Shown: piece by piece, positions 27,545 to 37,001 of the stretch
How the letters are laid out: every line of letters begins with the position of its first letter
How positions within the stretch are numbered: position 1 is the stretch's first letter
Assembly (NCBI GenBank): GCA_036262055.1
Contig: DATAJP010000002.1
Location: 826,177-890,176, forward strand
Origin: Ignavibacteria bacterium
GTDB taxonomy: Bacteria > Bacteroidota > Ignavibacteria > Tepidaquicellales > Tepidaquicellaceae
Length of the DNA stretch: 64,000 nucleotides
Reading direction: 5' to 3'
Translations under genes and position numbers: made by a program
Notes under the pieces: model-generated
Database searches by the model: none
What the model saw: only the letters and a program-made list of their open reading frames with translations
What the model was told of the DNA's origin: nothing

Positions 27545-28762
27545 ATGTACGGAAAATTCAAAACCATTTTACAAAAAGAACTTCAGTCAATAAAAGATGC
27601 GGGCTTATTTAAAACCGAAAGAATAATTGAGTCACCGCAGGGAGCGGAAATTACCGTCAACGGAAAAAAAGTTTTAAACTTCTGCGCGAATAATTATCTC
27701 GGCTTGTCATCGAGCCCGAAAGTTATCGATGCTGCCCATAAGATTCTTGATGAATATGGTTACGGAATGTCATCCGTGCGTTTCATCTGTGGAACGCAGA
27801 CGATTCACAAAATTCTCGAAGAAAAAATCAGCACGTTCCTCCATACCGATGATACGATTTTATATGCAGCTGCCTTTGACGCAAACGGCGGGGTGTTTGA
27901 ACCTCTGCTTGGCGAAAAAGATGCAATCATTTCCGATGAGCTCAATCACGCAAGCATCATCGATGGAGTTCGCTTGTGCAAAGCAATGAGATTTCGCTAT
28001 AAGCACAATGATATGGCTGACCTCGAGAAAATGTTAATCGAAGCCAGACAAAAAGGCGCAGAACAAATTATAATAGTAACTGATGGCGCATTCTCAATGG
28101 ATGGAACAATTGCAAACCTCAAAGCAATCTGCGACCTCGCCGATACTTATGAAGCAATGACAATGACCGATGAAGCACACTGCACGGGCTTTCTCGGAAA
28201 AACCGGACGCGGCTCGATTGAATACAACGACGTAATGGGAAGAATGGACATCATAACAGGCACGCTCGGCAAAGCACTTGGCGGCGCTATGGGCGGATTT
28301 ACAAGCGGAAGAAAAGAAATTATCGAAATGCTCCGTCAAAGAAGCCGTCCTTATTTATTCTCGAACTCGCTTACTCCATCTATTGTCGGCGGCTCAATTG
28401 CTGTCTTTGATATGCTCAGTGAAACAACAGAGCTTCGTGACAAGCTTGAAGAGAACACAATGTATTTCAGGGAAAATATGACTAAAGCGGGCTTCGATAT
28501 TAAGCCTGGTGTTCACCCGATTGTCCCGATTATGCTTTATGACGCAAAGCTGGCGCAGGATATGGCAGCAAAGCTTCTTGAAGAGGGGATTTATGTAATA
28601 GGGTTCTTTTACCCGGTTGTTGCAAAAGGACAGGCGCGCATACGCGTTCAGCTTTCCGCCGCTCATACAAAAGAACATCTCGACAGGGCAATCTCAGCAT
28701 TTACAAAAGTCGGAAAAGAGTTAGGAGTGCTGAAAGAAAAAGAATTCGAAACAGTGAAATAA
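27545..28762 (+). CDS. kbl: Glycine C-acetyltransferase (2-amino-3-ketobutyrate CoA ligase)
   Basis: PLP enzyme of the alpha-oxoamine synthase family that converts 2-amino-3-oxobutyrate and CoA to glycine and acetyl-CoA in threonine breakdown. At 405 residues it has family length. PLP binding is visible as D-E-A-H (209-212) and the Schiff-base Lys243 in [24 protein letters not shown] is the Kbl-type substrate loop. Threonine dehydrogenase is not in the window. Related enzymes make sphingolipid bases or 8-amino-7-oxononanoate, but the overall sequence fits Kbl best. Confidence 0.92.
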   Translation: MYGKFKTILQKELQSIKDAGLFKTERIIESPQGAEITVNGKKVLNFCANNYLGLSSSPKVIDAAHKILDEYGYGMSSVRFICGTQTIHKILEEKISTFLHTDDTILYAAAFDANGGVFEPLLGEKDAIISDELNHASIIDGVRLCKAMRFRYKHNDMADLEKMLIEARQKGAEQIIIVTDGAFSMDGTIANLKAICDLADTYEAMTMTDEAHCTGFLGKTGRGSIEYNDVMGRMDIITGTLGKALGGAMGGFTSGRKEIIEMLRQRSRPYLFSNSLTPSIVGGSIAVFDMLSETTELRDKLEENTMYFRENMTKAGFDIKPGVHPIVPIMLYDAKLAQDMAAKLLEEGIYVIGFFYPVVAKGQARIRVQLSAAHTKEHLDRAISAFTKVGKELGVLKEKEFETVK

Positions 28763-28774
28763 ACACACCACCGT

Positions 28775-28800
28775 GTCATTCCCGCGCAGGCGGGAATCCA
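28775..28800. repeat. dRS3-like palindrome
   Basis: GTCATTCCCGC-GCAG-GCGGGAATCCA sits exactly between kbl and the A+T-rich nuclease gene, 18 bases before its ATG. Confidence 0.8.
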
Positions 28801-28818
28801 AACGAAATTATTAATATA

Positions 28819-29733
28819 ATGAGTAAGGTTATTATTCTTGCAACAAAACGTAAAAACTTTTGGGAAAAAGCAAACGATGCAGATTTCTTAGAAACCGAAG
28901 TAAATTTTAAAGAGTTTAAAAATAATTTTGAATTACCTGTCATTGCTATAGGTCGTTATTACAAAGACTCTTCTAAAGAAAAATTTTCATATATAAAAAT
29001 AAAAGATATAAGAAATTTTGATTCTAAAGTTTATTTTTCATTTGAACCATTTTTAAAATCTGATATTGAAAGTAATAAATTAGAAGATTGGCTTAGAAGT
29101 TTTAATTTTAATTACCGGTTAGCTTGCTCAGTTGACACAAACAAGATTTCAGAATTTTACAAAAAAAATTCAAATCTCATCCCTTCTTTTTTTATCAGAA
29201 GTAACCACAAAGAAGAAATTACTTGGAAAGATTATGTTGGTAAATATTATTTAGAATTAGAAAATGAACTTAACGATAATGATTTTGAAGATAGAGTAGC
29301 AAGACTTTTGCAAGCATTAGGCTTTGAAGTAATACAAATTGGTTATAAAATTATTGGTGCATATGCCGATGGAGTTGCTTTAATTAAAAATGTAAATACT
29401 AAATATGGAATAGTTTATGATTGCAAAAATAGCAATAGTTTTTATCCTGAGGATAAATTCTTAAGGGCATTAGAAAAATATCGTGAGCATGAAATAAATA
29501 AAAGAGATATATCAGAGTTACATCCTGTATTTATTTCAAAAAAATTCGAAAAGATTGAAAAAAGTGAAAAATTCCGTTGTCAGTATTTCGAAATTGAATC
29601 GTTACTTTTTCTTCTAAGTGTTAAATTAAAAAAAGGAAATTTATTTACACTATCACCGTTTAAAAATATTCTTTCTAGTAAGCAAACCTTAAGCATTGAT
29701 CTAATAAAAAAAGAATGGGAATTAAATAATTAA
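28819..29733 (+). CDS. Orphan PD-(D/E)XK endonuclease-like protein
   Basis: A 304-residue protein I cannot assign to a named family. Residues 155-205 carry the pattern of a restriction-type nuclease core: a helix with Glu157 (F-E-D-R-V-A-R-L-L-Q-A-L-G-F-E-V), then G-A-Y-A-D-G with Asp184, and Y-D-C-K with Asp201 and Lys203 at the end of a strand, the classic D...(D/E)xK arrangement. The N-terminal 130 residues are an unrecognised alpha/beta region. The gene is visibly richer in A+T than kbl and the T9SS gene on either side, has no methyltransferase partner, and starts next to a repeat, all suggesting recent transfer. It could be a type II or modification-dependent restriction nuclease; DNA target unknown. 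Confidence 0.6.
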   Translation: MSKVIILATKRKNFWEKANDADFLETEVNFKEFKNNFELPVIAIGRYYKDSSKEKFSYIKIKDIRNFDSKVYFSFEPFLKSDIESNKLEDWLRSFNFNYRLACSVDTNKISEFYKKNSNLIPSFFIRSNHKEEITWKDYVGKYYLELENELNDNDFEDRVARLLQALGFEVIQIGYKIIGAYADGVALIKNVNTKYGIVYDCKNSNSFYPEDKFLRALEKYREHEINKRDISELHPVFISKKFEKIEKSEKFRCQYFEIESLLFLLSVKLKKGNLFTLSPFKNILSSKQTLSIDLIKKEWELNN

Positions 29734-29758
29734 TATAAGGATTTATAATAATTTGTTG

Positions 29759-31003
29759 TTACTTCATCAAAATCATTTTCTTCACTTCTGACTTTCCATT
29801 GTTTTCAATCTTATAAAAATACACTCCGCTTGATAAGTTTGAGCCGCCGAATTTAACTACATAACCGCCTGCAGATAAATTTTCATTTATCAAAACTGCG
29901 ATTTCCTTTCCTGACATATCATAAACTTTCAAAGTTGTTAATCCTGATTTTGCAATCTCAAATTTAATATTCGTTTCGGGATTAAAAGGATTAGGGTAAT
30001 TTTGATACAAATTAAATCCCATTTCCTCATTTATGTTTTCAATTCCTGTCGGGAAAAACTGCGTTACTGTTTCTGTGATTGTTATATGTCCGCCTCCCGG
30101 ACCTGTATTTCCCGCAACAACCACACCTTTATAAGTAGGTCCGACAGTATAAGGATATTCAGGATTTCCAAGCGAATCAATCGTTGCATAGTATGTATAA
30201 ATTGCTGACGAGTATTCAGGAGTAACGTTTACTCTGCCGTTATGTTCATCCAGGTCACCGTAACCGGCAATGTATTCATAATCTTCTATGAAGCATCCTA
30301 ATGGATATTGTGTGCTGATTGCAGGACCATATTGACTTGGCTGCAAAGGTGTTCCGTCAGGAAGAGTTGTGCGCTGTGTAATGTTTCTTTTTCTGTAACT
30401 CGACCTCATTCTTTTTATTCCTCCCGTTCCGTTTGTGTTTGCAAATCCATAAGCTCCATATATGGGATAACCATCAAACATATACCCAAGCAGTGGTGAG
30501 TGCTGTGATGAATTTGCGGTATAAAGTTTTTTCATGTTTATGTGATAATGATAAGCTCCGCCCGGCGCAGGATGTCCGCCTGATGTATCAAAACCTGTTC
30601 CTTCAAAATAATAAGCAATCCTATGCCATATGTTCTGATTGTTATATGATTGTGCATCACCTGAATTGAAAAGCACAACACCGTTTATCAGCACACCGAT
30701 TTGTCCGCCGCCGACTGTTGTTGGACTCGGACTATTAACCGGGGTTCTTGCAATCTTGAATGTCCAGTTTTGATTTACCGGAAGATTCGGGTTCATTGCC
30801 CACGGACCGATTGTATAAGAGGGTATTCCCGTTGCTTTCACATAAACATAGCTCGCAGAATAAAACACCTGCTGAACGTCTGCAAGAATTCCATTATAAC
30901 CGGTAACGGTATTGTTCTGCCTCCAGGAGTAAAGGTCAGGAGTTTGAGAGCTTGCTGTTGAGACGGTGAAGATTACAAGAAACAGAAAAATTATCGTTTT
31001 CAT
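29759..31003 (-). CDS. YHYH domain protein with T9SS sorting domain
   Basis: A 414-residue secreted protein. The signal peptide ends T-A-S-S-Q. The body contains the YHYH signature (G-G-A-Y-H-Y-H-I-N) followed by L-G-Y-M-F-D-G-Y-P-I-Y-G-A-Y-G, defining a family of unknown function found in marine and Bacteroidota-type bacteria. The last 80 residues are a type A sorting domain (L-Y-Q-N-Y-P-N-P-F-N-P, then Y-D-M-S-G-K-E and S-G-V-Y-F-Y-K), so the protein should cross the outer membrane by the type IX system and be anchored or released at the surface. Histidines of the motif may bind metal. Confidence 0.88.
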   Translation of the reverse strand: MKTIIFLFLVIFTVSTASSQTPDLYSWRQNNTVTGYNGILADVQQVFYSASYVYVKATGIPSYTIGPWAMNPNLPVNQNWTFKIARTPVNSPSPTTVGGGQIGVLINGVVLFNSGDAQSYNNQNIWHRIAYYFEGTGFDTSGGHPAPGGAYHYHINMKKLYTANSSQHSPLLGYMFDGYPIYGAYGFANTNGTGGIKRMRSSYRKRNITQRTTLPDGTPLQPSQYGPAISTQYPLGCFIEDYEYIAGYGDLDEHNGRVNVTPEYSSAIYTYYATIDSLGNPEYPYTVGPTYKGVVVAGNTGPGGGHITITETVTQFFPTGIENINEEMGFNLYQNYPNPFNPETNIKFEIAKSGLTTLKVYDMSGKEIAVLINENLSAGGYVVKFGGSNLSSGVYFYKIENNGKSEVKKMILMK

Positions 31004-31072
31004 TTTTATTAATGTTAAATTAATAAATGTTCTTATACAAAATTAAAAATAGATTCTGAAGCAATTTTGAAG

Positions 31073-32362
31073 TTAAAACTCAATCTTGAATGAATGAACT
31101 GAATCTTTGAAAGAATAAGTTATTGTGTATTTATAATATTCACAAATTTTATTTATGATTGATAACCCAAGCCCTGATGAGTCTTTGTCAGCGCTTTTTT
31201 TATAAAATCTCTTAAAAATTTTATTTTCATTTAATGCCTCGTTCTTTCCTGTATTCGAGATTTCGAGAAATTTATCCGTAAGCACAATATTTATAGTTCC
31301 GTTTTGGGTATTATGCCTTATTGCATTTTGCAAAAGATTTGTAATTAAAATATCAATCAGTGTTTTATTTGCAATTACATTTTTTTCAGATAAATCTTCT
31401 GCTAAATAAATTTGTCTTAGTTCAAGAATTTCTTTAAAGTTGCTAATGTGTTCATTTATGAAGTTTTTAAGATTTATGTTTTCTGTATTTCTGAATTCAT
31501 TATTATCGATTTTTGCAAGAAGCGTCAGCGCATTGCCCAGCTTCGAAAGTTTTTCAACTGCTTTGAAAGACTGCATTACTAGCTCTCTTTGGCTTTCCGT
31601 TAAGCTTTCTGACTGAATTAACAAATCCAACTTGCTTTTTATAATTGCAAGCGGTGTTTGTATTTCATGAGATGCGTTTTCGGAAAATTCTTTAAGCGTT
31701 TTATATTCTGTCTGTGCATAAGCCGTTAATCTTTCAAGCTGTTCATTCAGTTCGTCAAACTCTTTTATTCCCGAGCTACCGAATTTTATTTCATGTTGAT
31801 TTTTTATATCAAACTCCTTTGCTTTTTCTAGAGTTTTATAAAACGGCTTGAAAGATTTTTTTGAAATGAAATAATTGCTTGTGATAATTACGATTATCAA
31901 AGCAACAAATAAAATCGACATAGACATTACAACAGTTTTAATCACATCATTGTCTTCATAAGCAAGTATTGTCAGTTCGATTTTAAAATTTTGTCCGTTT
32001 ATGTTTCTAATTGACGTAAGCTTCCTGTGAGGTTGAAGTTTGTTTGTAGGTTGATGAAAAACCAGTGTATCAGAAAAAGTTTCCCCGATGACAACATTTT
32101 CGTTGGGAGGAATCGGAGTGATGCTTCTCATTCTTTCATCGGGTCTGCCGCGTCTGTCCTGTGAGTCGAGTGGCGGTTGTTGAGGGGGAGGCACACCGGT
32201 TTCCAGTCTTCTTATTGTTTCACCTAATTGATGGTTCAAGTCCCTGTCGCGGGTTTTAATAATCCCGTCTTTATAAATAACATAAGTTGCATAACCACCA
32301 ATTAAAAAAATTAAAACGGCAATTAAAATATTCCACAGACTTATTTTGGTTATTAATCTCAC
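31073..32362 (-). CDS. Sensor histidine kinase
   Basis: A 429-residue membrane kinase. TM1 (9-29) and TM2 (143-165) enclose a periplasmic sensor of about 110 residues rich in Pro, Arg and Gln (G-V-P-P-P-Q-Q-P-P). The phospho-acceptor is His232 in S-E-N-A-S-H-E-I-Q-T-P-L, followed by an ATPase domain with N-L-L-Q-N-A-I-R-H-N and G-L-G-L-S-I. It is the third gene of a block that also contains a response regulator (32837) and a lipoprotein (32373); the gap to the lipoprotein is 10 bases. The stimulus is unknown; the partner lipoprotein may be part of the sensor. Confidence 0.93.
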   Translation of the reverse strand: MRLITKISLWNILIAVLIFLIGGYATYVIYKDGIIKTRDRDLNHQLGETIRRLETGVPPPQQPPLDSQDRRGRPDERMRSITPIPPNENVVIGETFSDTLVFHQPTNKLQPHRKLTSIRNINGQNFKIELTILAYEDNDVIKTVVMSMSILFVALIIVIITSNYFISKKSFKPFYKTLEKAKEFDIKNQHEIKFGSSGIKEFDELNEQLERLTAYAQTEYKTLKEFSENASHEIQTPLAIIKSKLDLLIQSESLTESQRELVMQSFKAVEKLSKLGNALTLLAKIDNNEFRNTENINLKNFINEHISNFKEILELRQIYLAEDLSEKNVIANKTLIDILITNLLQNAIRHNTQNGTINIVLTDKFLEISNTGKNEALNENKIFKRFYKKSADKDSSGLGLSIINKICEYYKYTITYSFKDSVHSFKIEF

Positions 32363-32372
32363 TTAATCCGAA

Positions 32373-32795
32373 TTAATTTTTAAAGCTGTCGAGAAACTTT
32401 GCGTTTTCATCGGCAAGTTTTATTGCAGTAAGCTTTCCGTTTCTGTTGAATGCAATGTGTCTTTGTCCCTGCTCTGTATTGAAAACAACACTTAGAACAA
32501 GCGAGCTGTCTTTATAAAAATCCATCATTCCGGATGAAGTGCAGTATAAATATTGAAACGGCTCCGGTGAAATTGTGTTTTTTAAATCTAAAATATTCTT
32601 TGAATCCGATACTTCGATGGTTTTTATTTTTTGATGACCTAAAGAATCAAAGTCCATCTTTAAAGATAATCTCACATAATTTACATCGGATAAATCGGGC
32701 AGGTTTTCAACTTGCGGTTTGCTTCCGCAGGAAAAGATAATGAGAAGCATAATTATCAGGACGAATATTAATAATATGGAAACAATCTTTTTCAT
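32373..32795 (-). CDS. Small lipoprotein between response regulator and kinase
   Basis: A 140-residue lipoprotein with lipobox I-I-F-S-C after a strongly hydrophobic stretch. The mature part (about 118 residues) has beta-strand character with a Cys in L-Y-C-T-S-S-G-M-M-D-F-Y and no motif I recognise. It lies between the regulator and kinase genes with short spacers (41 and 10 bases), so an accessory role in sensing, such as binding the Pro-rich periplasmic domain of the kinase, is plausible but unproven. Confidence 0.7.
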   Translation of the reverse strand: MKKIVSILLIFVLIIMLLIIFSCGSKPQVENLPDLSDVNYVRLSLKMDFDSLGHQKIKTIEVSDSKNILDLKNTISPEPFQYLYCTSSGMMDFYKDSSLVLSVVFNTEQGQRHIAFNRNGKLTAIKLADENAKFLDSFKN

Positions 32796-32836
32796 ATTAC
32801 AAAATTAGTTTAAAATTCTGAAGCAAATTTGAAGTG

Positions 32837-33520
32837 TTATTTCTCGGAATCGCTGAATTTATACCCCAGTCCATAAACCGTTTTTATATAATCATTTCCG
32901 CTTAAATTCATGATTTTCTTGCGGAGATTTTTAACATGCTGATAAATAAAATCAAAATTATCGGACGAATCCATGTAATCTCCCCACAGATGCTCGGCTA
33001 TGGCGTCTTTTGTCAGAACCCGGTTTTTATTTGCAATGAAATAAAGAAGAAGCTCATATTCCTTCAGAGTGAGTTCAATCTTTTTTTGATTTATGAAAAC
33101 TTCTTTATGTTCGGTATTTATTTCAATTTCGTTGAACTTAATGCTGTCAAACCCGCTGAATTTTTTTCGTCTGTAAATGGCTTTTACTCTGGCAAGAAGT
33201 TCGGGAAGGTGAAATGGTTTTGCGAGATAATCATCAGCGCCAAGATTCAGACCGCTGATTTTGTCATCAAGAGAATTTTTTGCGGAAATTATTAAAACGC
33301 CTGTTTCGGATTTTTCTTTTTTAAGTTCTTCAAGAAGATGCATTCCGTTTCCGTCAGGAAGCATGATGTCGAGGACAAGAATGTCATAATCATAAGAAAA
33401 AAATTTTTCACGTGCAGTTTTAAAATCCGAAACTGCTTCGCAGACGCATTCATTCTGAAAAAGATATTCTTTTATATCTTTGTTAAGCTCAGGTTCATCC
33501 TCGACAATTAATATCTTCAA
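32837..33520 (-). CDS. OmpR-family response regulator
   Basis: A 227-residue two-component regulator. The receiver has the acidic pair E-D at 7-8, phospho-acceptor Asp51 in L-V-L-D-I-M-L-P-D and Lys101 in A-K-P-F. The C-terminal winged helix has L-T-L-K-E-Y-E-L-L-L-Y-F and ends with the V-Y-G-L-G-Y-K-F strand. The cognate kinase is encoded two genes downstream. The gene starts 12 bases after the stop of a secreted GH18 protein on the same strand, so the whole block could be one transcript and the enzyme a target or signal source. Confidence 0.94.
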   Translation of the reverse strand: MKILIVEDEPELNKDIKEYLFQNECVCEAVSDFKTAREKFFSYDYDILVLDIMLPDGNGMHLLEELKKEKSETGVLIISAKNSLDDKISGLNLGADDYLAKPFHLPELLARVKAIYRRKKFSGFDSIKFNEIEINTEHKEVFINQKKIELTLKEYELLLYFIANKNRVLTKDAIAEHLWGDYMDSSDNFDFIYQHVKNLRKKIMNLSGNDYIKTVYGLGYKFSDSEK

Positions 33521-33532
33521 CCTATTAATAAA

Positions 33533-34897
33533 TTATTTTACTAACATCATTTTTTTCGTTTCTGTAAAATTACCTGCACTCAGTTTATAAAAATACGTTC
33601 CGCTTGGCAGTTCATTAGCATTAAAATCAAAAATATATTCCCCCTGCGATAAATTATTATTGATTAAAACAGCGACCTCTTTTCCGTTAATGTCATAAAT
33701 CTTTAATGATACAAATCCTGTTTTTTGCAAGCTGAATCTTATCGATGTGGACGGATTGAACGGATTCGGATAATTCTGATGAAGCTTGAAAGTTGTTGCA
33801 TTAGAAGAAATATTATTTATGTTGCTTCCGACAGGATGAAAAATTGCATAATAATTATTTGCAAACTCATATCGCGGATGGCAGGTTGAAACTGCATCCC
33901 AATTTATTGACCACGTCATCATTCCGCGCAGAGTTGGATAAGGACCACCCTTCAAAGTGTAATGCGCCGGTTTTGGCGCAAGTCCGCGCAGGTAATTTAT
34001 TGCGGCTTTCACAGTATCAGGATGAACGTATCCGCCTCCGGCAGCGCTTGAGCATGCAGGTAACCCTATTGCAACTTTGTTAGCGTTTATACCAAGAAAT
34101 GTTCCGGCTGCGGGTGTCGTCCACGGCGTAAATCCTCTTATTAATGATTCGGTTTGAGAAATAATAAAATCAGCAGTTCCCTGATTATAAATTACAGAGT
34201 CAAGCCCGTACATGCTTCCGCTGTTATACAATTGAGGATGAATGACATCAATTGAATCTCTGAATGCCTGCACAAGCGGAAGAAGCGCTCCGTTAATTCC
34301 GGAATATGCAAAAAACCCTCCCGTTATATATGCAGTTTCAGGAGCCATAGTAAGAGACATTTTTTTATTATACTGCTGGCGGTATCTCACCATTAATCTT
34401 TTTATTGCTTCAATCATATTTACCATCTTCGGGTCGGTGGGATTATTAATCGTTCCGCTTGCTGGTGGAATCGATGCGCCTTCGATATCAATATCAACTC
34501 CGTCAAAGTTATATGTGGTTATAATCGTAAAAAGAGAATTTATAAAAGTATTGCGTTGGTTTGTGTCCAGCATGTAAATAGGATGATTCGCTCCGCCGAT
34601 TGAAATATTTACCTTTTTTCCGCGCATCTTCATCGTGTCAATCTGTGCTTTCAGCATTGCTTGTGTTACAACTTCAGGAGTAAATGTCATGTTATATGTG
34701 GTTCCTTCAACCGGAGTTGCAAACGAAACCATTATCATGTTATAACTGGAATCTACCTGCGTGAGCTGAATATAAGGCGATTGTGAATCCTGCCAGTTCT
34801 GCCAATAACCTACAAGTGCAGGAGCTGGAGTTTGCGCGCGAAGAGAATTTGTTAATAACAAAAAAAATAAACTAACGACCGGAATTATTTTTTTCAT
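33533..34897 (-). CDS. Secreted GH18 (chitinase-like) glycoside hydrolase with T9SS sorting domain
   Basis: A 454-residue secreted enzyme: signal peptide (ending N-S-L-R-A-Q), then a GH18 barrel with substrate-strand N-I-S-I-G-G-A (97-103) and catalytic F-D-G-V-D-I-D-I-E (131-139), where Glu139 is the acid of substrate-assisted hydrolysis. M-T-W-S-I-N-W-D near residue 335 is the barrel strand with the active-site Trp. The T9SS domain begins L-H-Q-N-Y-P-N-P-F-N-P. It should degrade chitin or a related GlcNAc polymer outside the cell. It is encoded directly upstream of a two-component system on the same strand. Confidence 0.92.
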   Translation of the reverse strand: MKKIIPVVSLFFLLLTNSLRAQTPAPALVGYWQNWQDSQSPYIQLTQVDSSYNMIMVSFATPVEGTTYNMTFTPEVVTQAMLKAQIDTMKMRGKKVNISIGGANHPIYMLDTNQRNTFINSLFTIITTYNFDGVDIDIEGASIPPASGTINNPTDPKMVNMIEAIKRLMVRYRQQYNKKMSLTMAPETAYITGGFFAYSGINGALLPLVQAFRDSIDVIHPQLYNSGSMYGLDSVIYNQGTADFIISQTESLIRGFTPWTTPAAGTFLGINANKVAIGLPACSSAAGGGYVHPDTVKAAINYLRGLAPKPAHYTLKGGPYPTLRGMMTWSINWDAVSTCHPRYEFANNYYAIFHPVGSNINNISSNATTFKLHQNYPNPFNPSTSIRFSLQKTGFVSLKIYDINGKEVAVLINNNLSQGEYIFDFNANELPSGTYFYKLSAGNFTETKKMMLVK

Positions 34898-34981
34898 ATA
34901 TGGCTGATAAATTATATGACTATAATTCCGGTAAAATAGTTTAAATAAGCAAGATAATCAAAGAGATAAATTTATGGTATA

Positions 34982-35257
34982 TCAGGAAATTATATTGTGA
35001 ACCGGATAAATTTCCGGTTGAGGCGCAGTCACACCTGTGCCTTCAAGAATAGGACTTAATGTTCCGAAAAATTCATTTAATGCTTCAGGTGATTCCCAAA
35101 CGTCAATGACTATACTTCCGCCATTATTTAATCCCATAATGTGATGCGGACGTTCTTTTATTTTTCCTTTGCCTGCCTCTTCAAGTTTTTTTATGACAGT
35201 GTCATATTGCTCCCTTGTCATATCAGGAGCACGAAAAATTGCTACAATTTTGCTCAT
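34982..35257 (-). CDS. Small ABM-like alpha/beta-barrel protein
   Basis: A 91-residue protein without signal peptide. The pattern strand (K-I-V-A-I-F-R-A), helix (Y-D-T-V-I-K-K-L-E-E-A), H-H-I-M-G, strand (S-I-V-I-D-V-W-E-S), helix (L-N-E-F-F-G-T-L) and a Pro-rich C-terminal strand is that of dimeric ferredoxin-like proteins near the antibiotic-biosynthesis-monooxygenase group. No catalytic residues can be assigned. The family is common but uncharacterised. Confidence 0.65.
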   Translation of the reverse strand: MSKIVAIFRAPDMTREQYDTVIKKLEEAGKGKIKERPHHIMGLNNGGSIVIDVWESPEALNEFFGTLSPILEGTGVTAPQPEIYPVHNIIS

Positions 35258-35352
35258 AAGTTATTTTTAGATTTAATTTTTTGATTATACAGCAGTAAAA
35301 GATAAATATTTTATCTTTAAATGCTGTAAAAACAATTACGAAGTTTTGGAAA

Positions 35353-35862
35353 CTATGGATTTTGTATTTTCAAATCCGGGTTTTTACTGGAGGATTCCCA
35401 CAAATAAATATTTCTGTTTTTATTCAGAAGCAAATATAAACCCCATGCCATAATCAAAGTTGAAGGAAATCCGGAGCCAAACCCGAGCGGTGATATGCAG
35501 ATAAGAAAAATCATTCCGCCTATCGCTCCGGTAACAAATATTCTTCCTTTAAGAAGCATTGAAACACCTATCATAAGCTGGCACATAGCAATTGAAAAAA
35601 CTATTGCAGTGATATTATCACCAAAAAATCCTTCTATGATATAACTATAAATAGGAAAAAATGCAAATTTACTGTACTCAAGATAAACCTGCGGAGTGTT
35701 AAGAGCAGTAATGGCATTTACCCATCCTGCCCATATGAATAGCAGAAAAAACATCACACGTGCAATTTTAGGTTTTTTCCAGCTGCACAATAGCATTATT
35801 AATGCAACAATATTGGAAATTATAACACCATAAAGAATTGTCTGAGAATCGTTGAAGTCCAT
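35353..35862 (-). CDS. Integral membrane protein of unknown function
   Basis: A 169-residue protein with about five hydrophobic segments (near residues 10-28, 35-52, 83-102, 108-125 and 128-145), a short polar N-terminus and a charged Lys/Asn-rich tail. The G-W-V-N-A-I-T-A-L-N-T-P segment between helices is the most distinctive part. I do not recognise the family. It lies between the small barrel protein and the CruF-like gene on the same strand with modest spacers. Confidence 0.65.
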   Translation of the reverse strand: MDFNDSQTILYGVIISNIVALIMLLCSWKKPKIARVMFFLLFIWAGWVNAITALNTPQVYLEYSKFAFFPIYSYIIEGFFGDNITAIVFSIAMCQLMIGVSMLLKGRIFVTGAIGGMIFLICISPLGFGSGFPSTLIMAWGLYLLLNKNRNIYLWESSSKNPDLKIQNP

Positions 35863-35948
35863 ATTTATATTGTAAGCTTTATTCTTAATAAAAATAGATT
35901 CAACAATTAAAATTCGGAATGACTTTTGTCAGTTTTTGAAATTAAATT

Positions 35949-36935
35949 TTAACCCTCAGGAATTTTTTCGTTATTCTTAACTATTATTAAAGATAAAATA
36001 GAGAAAAAAATCATCGTGAAAATTGATATAATCGCCATTGTGTCGTGAATGTCGCCCGTTGACCATGTTTTTCCTGCGGGGTCGGTAACATTATATATGG
36101 GAGCAGTATATTTGCCAAGAATAAAATCAATCGCATATATTGCATAAAATATTGCTGCCTGATACCAGTAAGTTTTGTTTGCAGCAGGCATATTTTTAAA
36201 GTCAGACTCCGGCTGTCTGGATATATACCACGCAAATATCTGGAAGAAAGTATAAACACATAAGTACCATCCTGTAAAGTTCGAAAACGGAACGCCGAAA
36301 TATCCTCCGCCTTCACGCCATACCCAGTCGCCGTTTATCGTTGATGAGTCAGGGTCGAATGAAAAGTCCCAGCTTGCCACAAGGAACGCTGCAACAACAG
36401 GAACGAAAAAAATATTTGTTTTCTTTAAAACCGGAGCAAGCGCGCCAATCAATGACTGCGCCATAATCCATGCAAGATAGCCGATTGAAAAATATGCAAA
36501 CCCGATTATGATGGGAACATTCCAGATTTTTGGTCCGAGATTATCACTGTAATAATAATTCCCGAACGGAAATGTCGTCTCGACGCTCAGGTTTTCATAA
36601 AAATTTCCAACAATGAGACTTATGACTGCAAACACAGCCATGTTCTTGAGTCCGTATCGCATTTTACCATGAACTATGGCAAATATAAACGGAAGCAGTA
36701 TGCTTCCGAAGTTAAACATATCACGCGTAATAATCTGCGGAGCGAAACTATTGCCGACAACAACAAAAAAATATAAAACTGCAAGTAGCCAGAGAAAACC
36801 TGTAACAGATTTTTTTTCGTGTACAACTCCTGTTTGTTCCATTTGGATTGGTTTATTTTTTAAAAGTTTTTTATGAACATAAAAACAGAATATGACCAGG
36901 AATGTGAGAAGTGAATATACAGGAGAACGATGCAA
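35949..36935 (-). CDS. Carotenoid biosynthesis membrane protein (CruF/DUF422-like hydratase)
   Basis: A multi-pass protein of 328 residues from TTG 36935. The central G-N-F-Y-E-N-L-S-V-E-T-T-F-P-F-G-N-Y-Y-Y block, with W-N-V-P-I-I-I-G-F-A-Y and later W-D-F-S-F-D-P, matches the DUF422 family that includes gamma-carotene 1'-hydroxylase CruF and bisanhydrobacterioruberin hydratase, enzymes that add water to carotenoid ends. About eight helices are predicted. An alternative ATG at 36842 would give 297 residues but removes the first hydrophobic segment. No other carotenoid gene is in the window, so the product it modifies is unknown. Confidence 0.8.
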   Translation of the reverse strand: MHRSPVYSLLTFLVIFCFYVHKKLLKNKPIQMEQTGVVHEKKSVTGFLWLLAVLYFFVVVGNSFAPQIITRDMFNFGSILLPFIFAIVHGKMRYGLKNMAVFAVISLIVGNFYENLSVETTFPFGNYYYSDNLGPKIWNVPIIIGFAYFSIGYLAWIMAQSLIGALAPVLKKTNIFFVPVVAAFLVASWDFSFDPDSSTINGDWVWREGGGYFGVPFSNFTGWYLCVYTFFQIFAWYISRQPESDFKNMPAANKTYWYQAAIFYAIYAIDFILGKYTAPIYNVTDPAGKTWSTGDIHDTMAIISIFTMIFFSILSLIIVKNNEKIPEG

Positions 36936-37001
36936 TTTAACGTTTATAAAACATAAATAACAGCCGATATAAAAATGAAATATAAGTTGAGTGAGTTAAA
37001 T

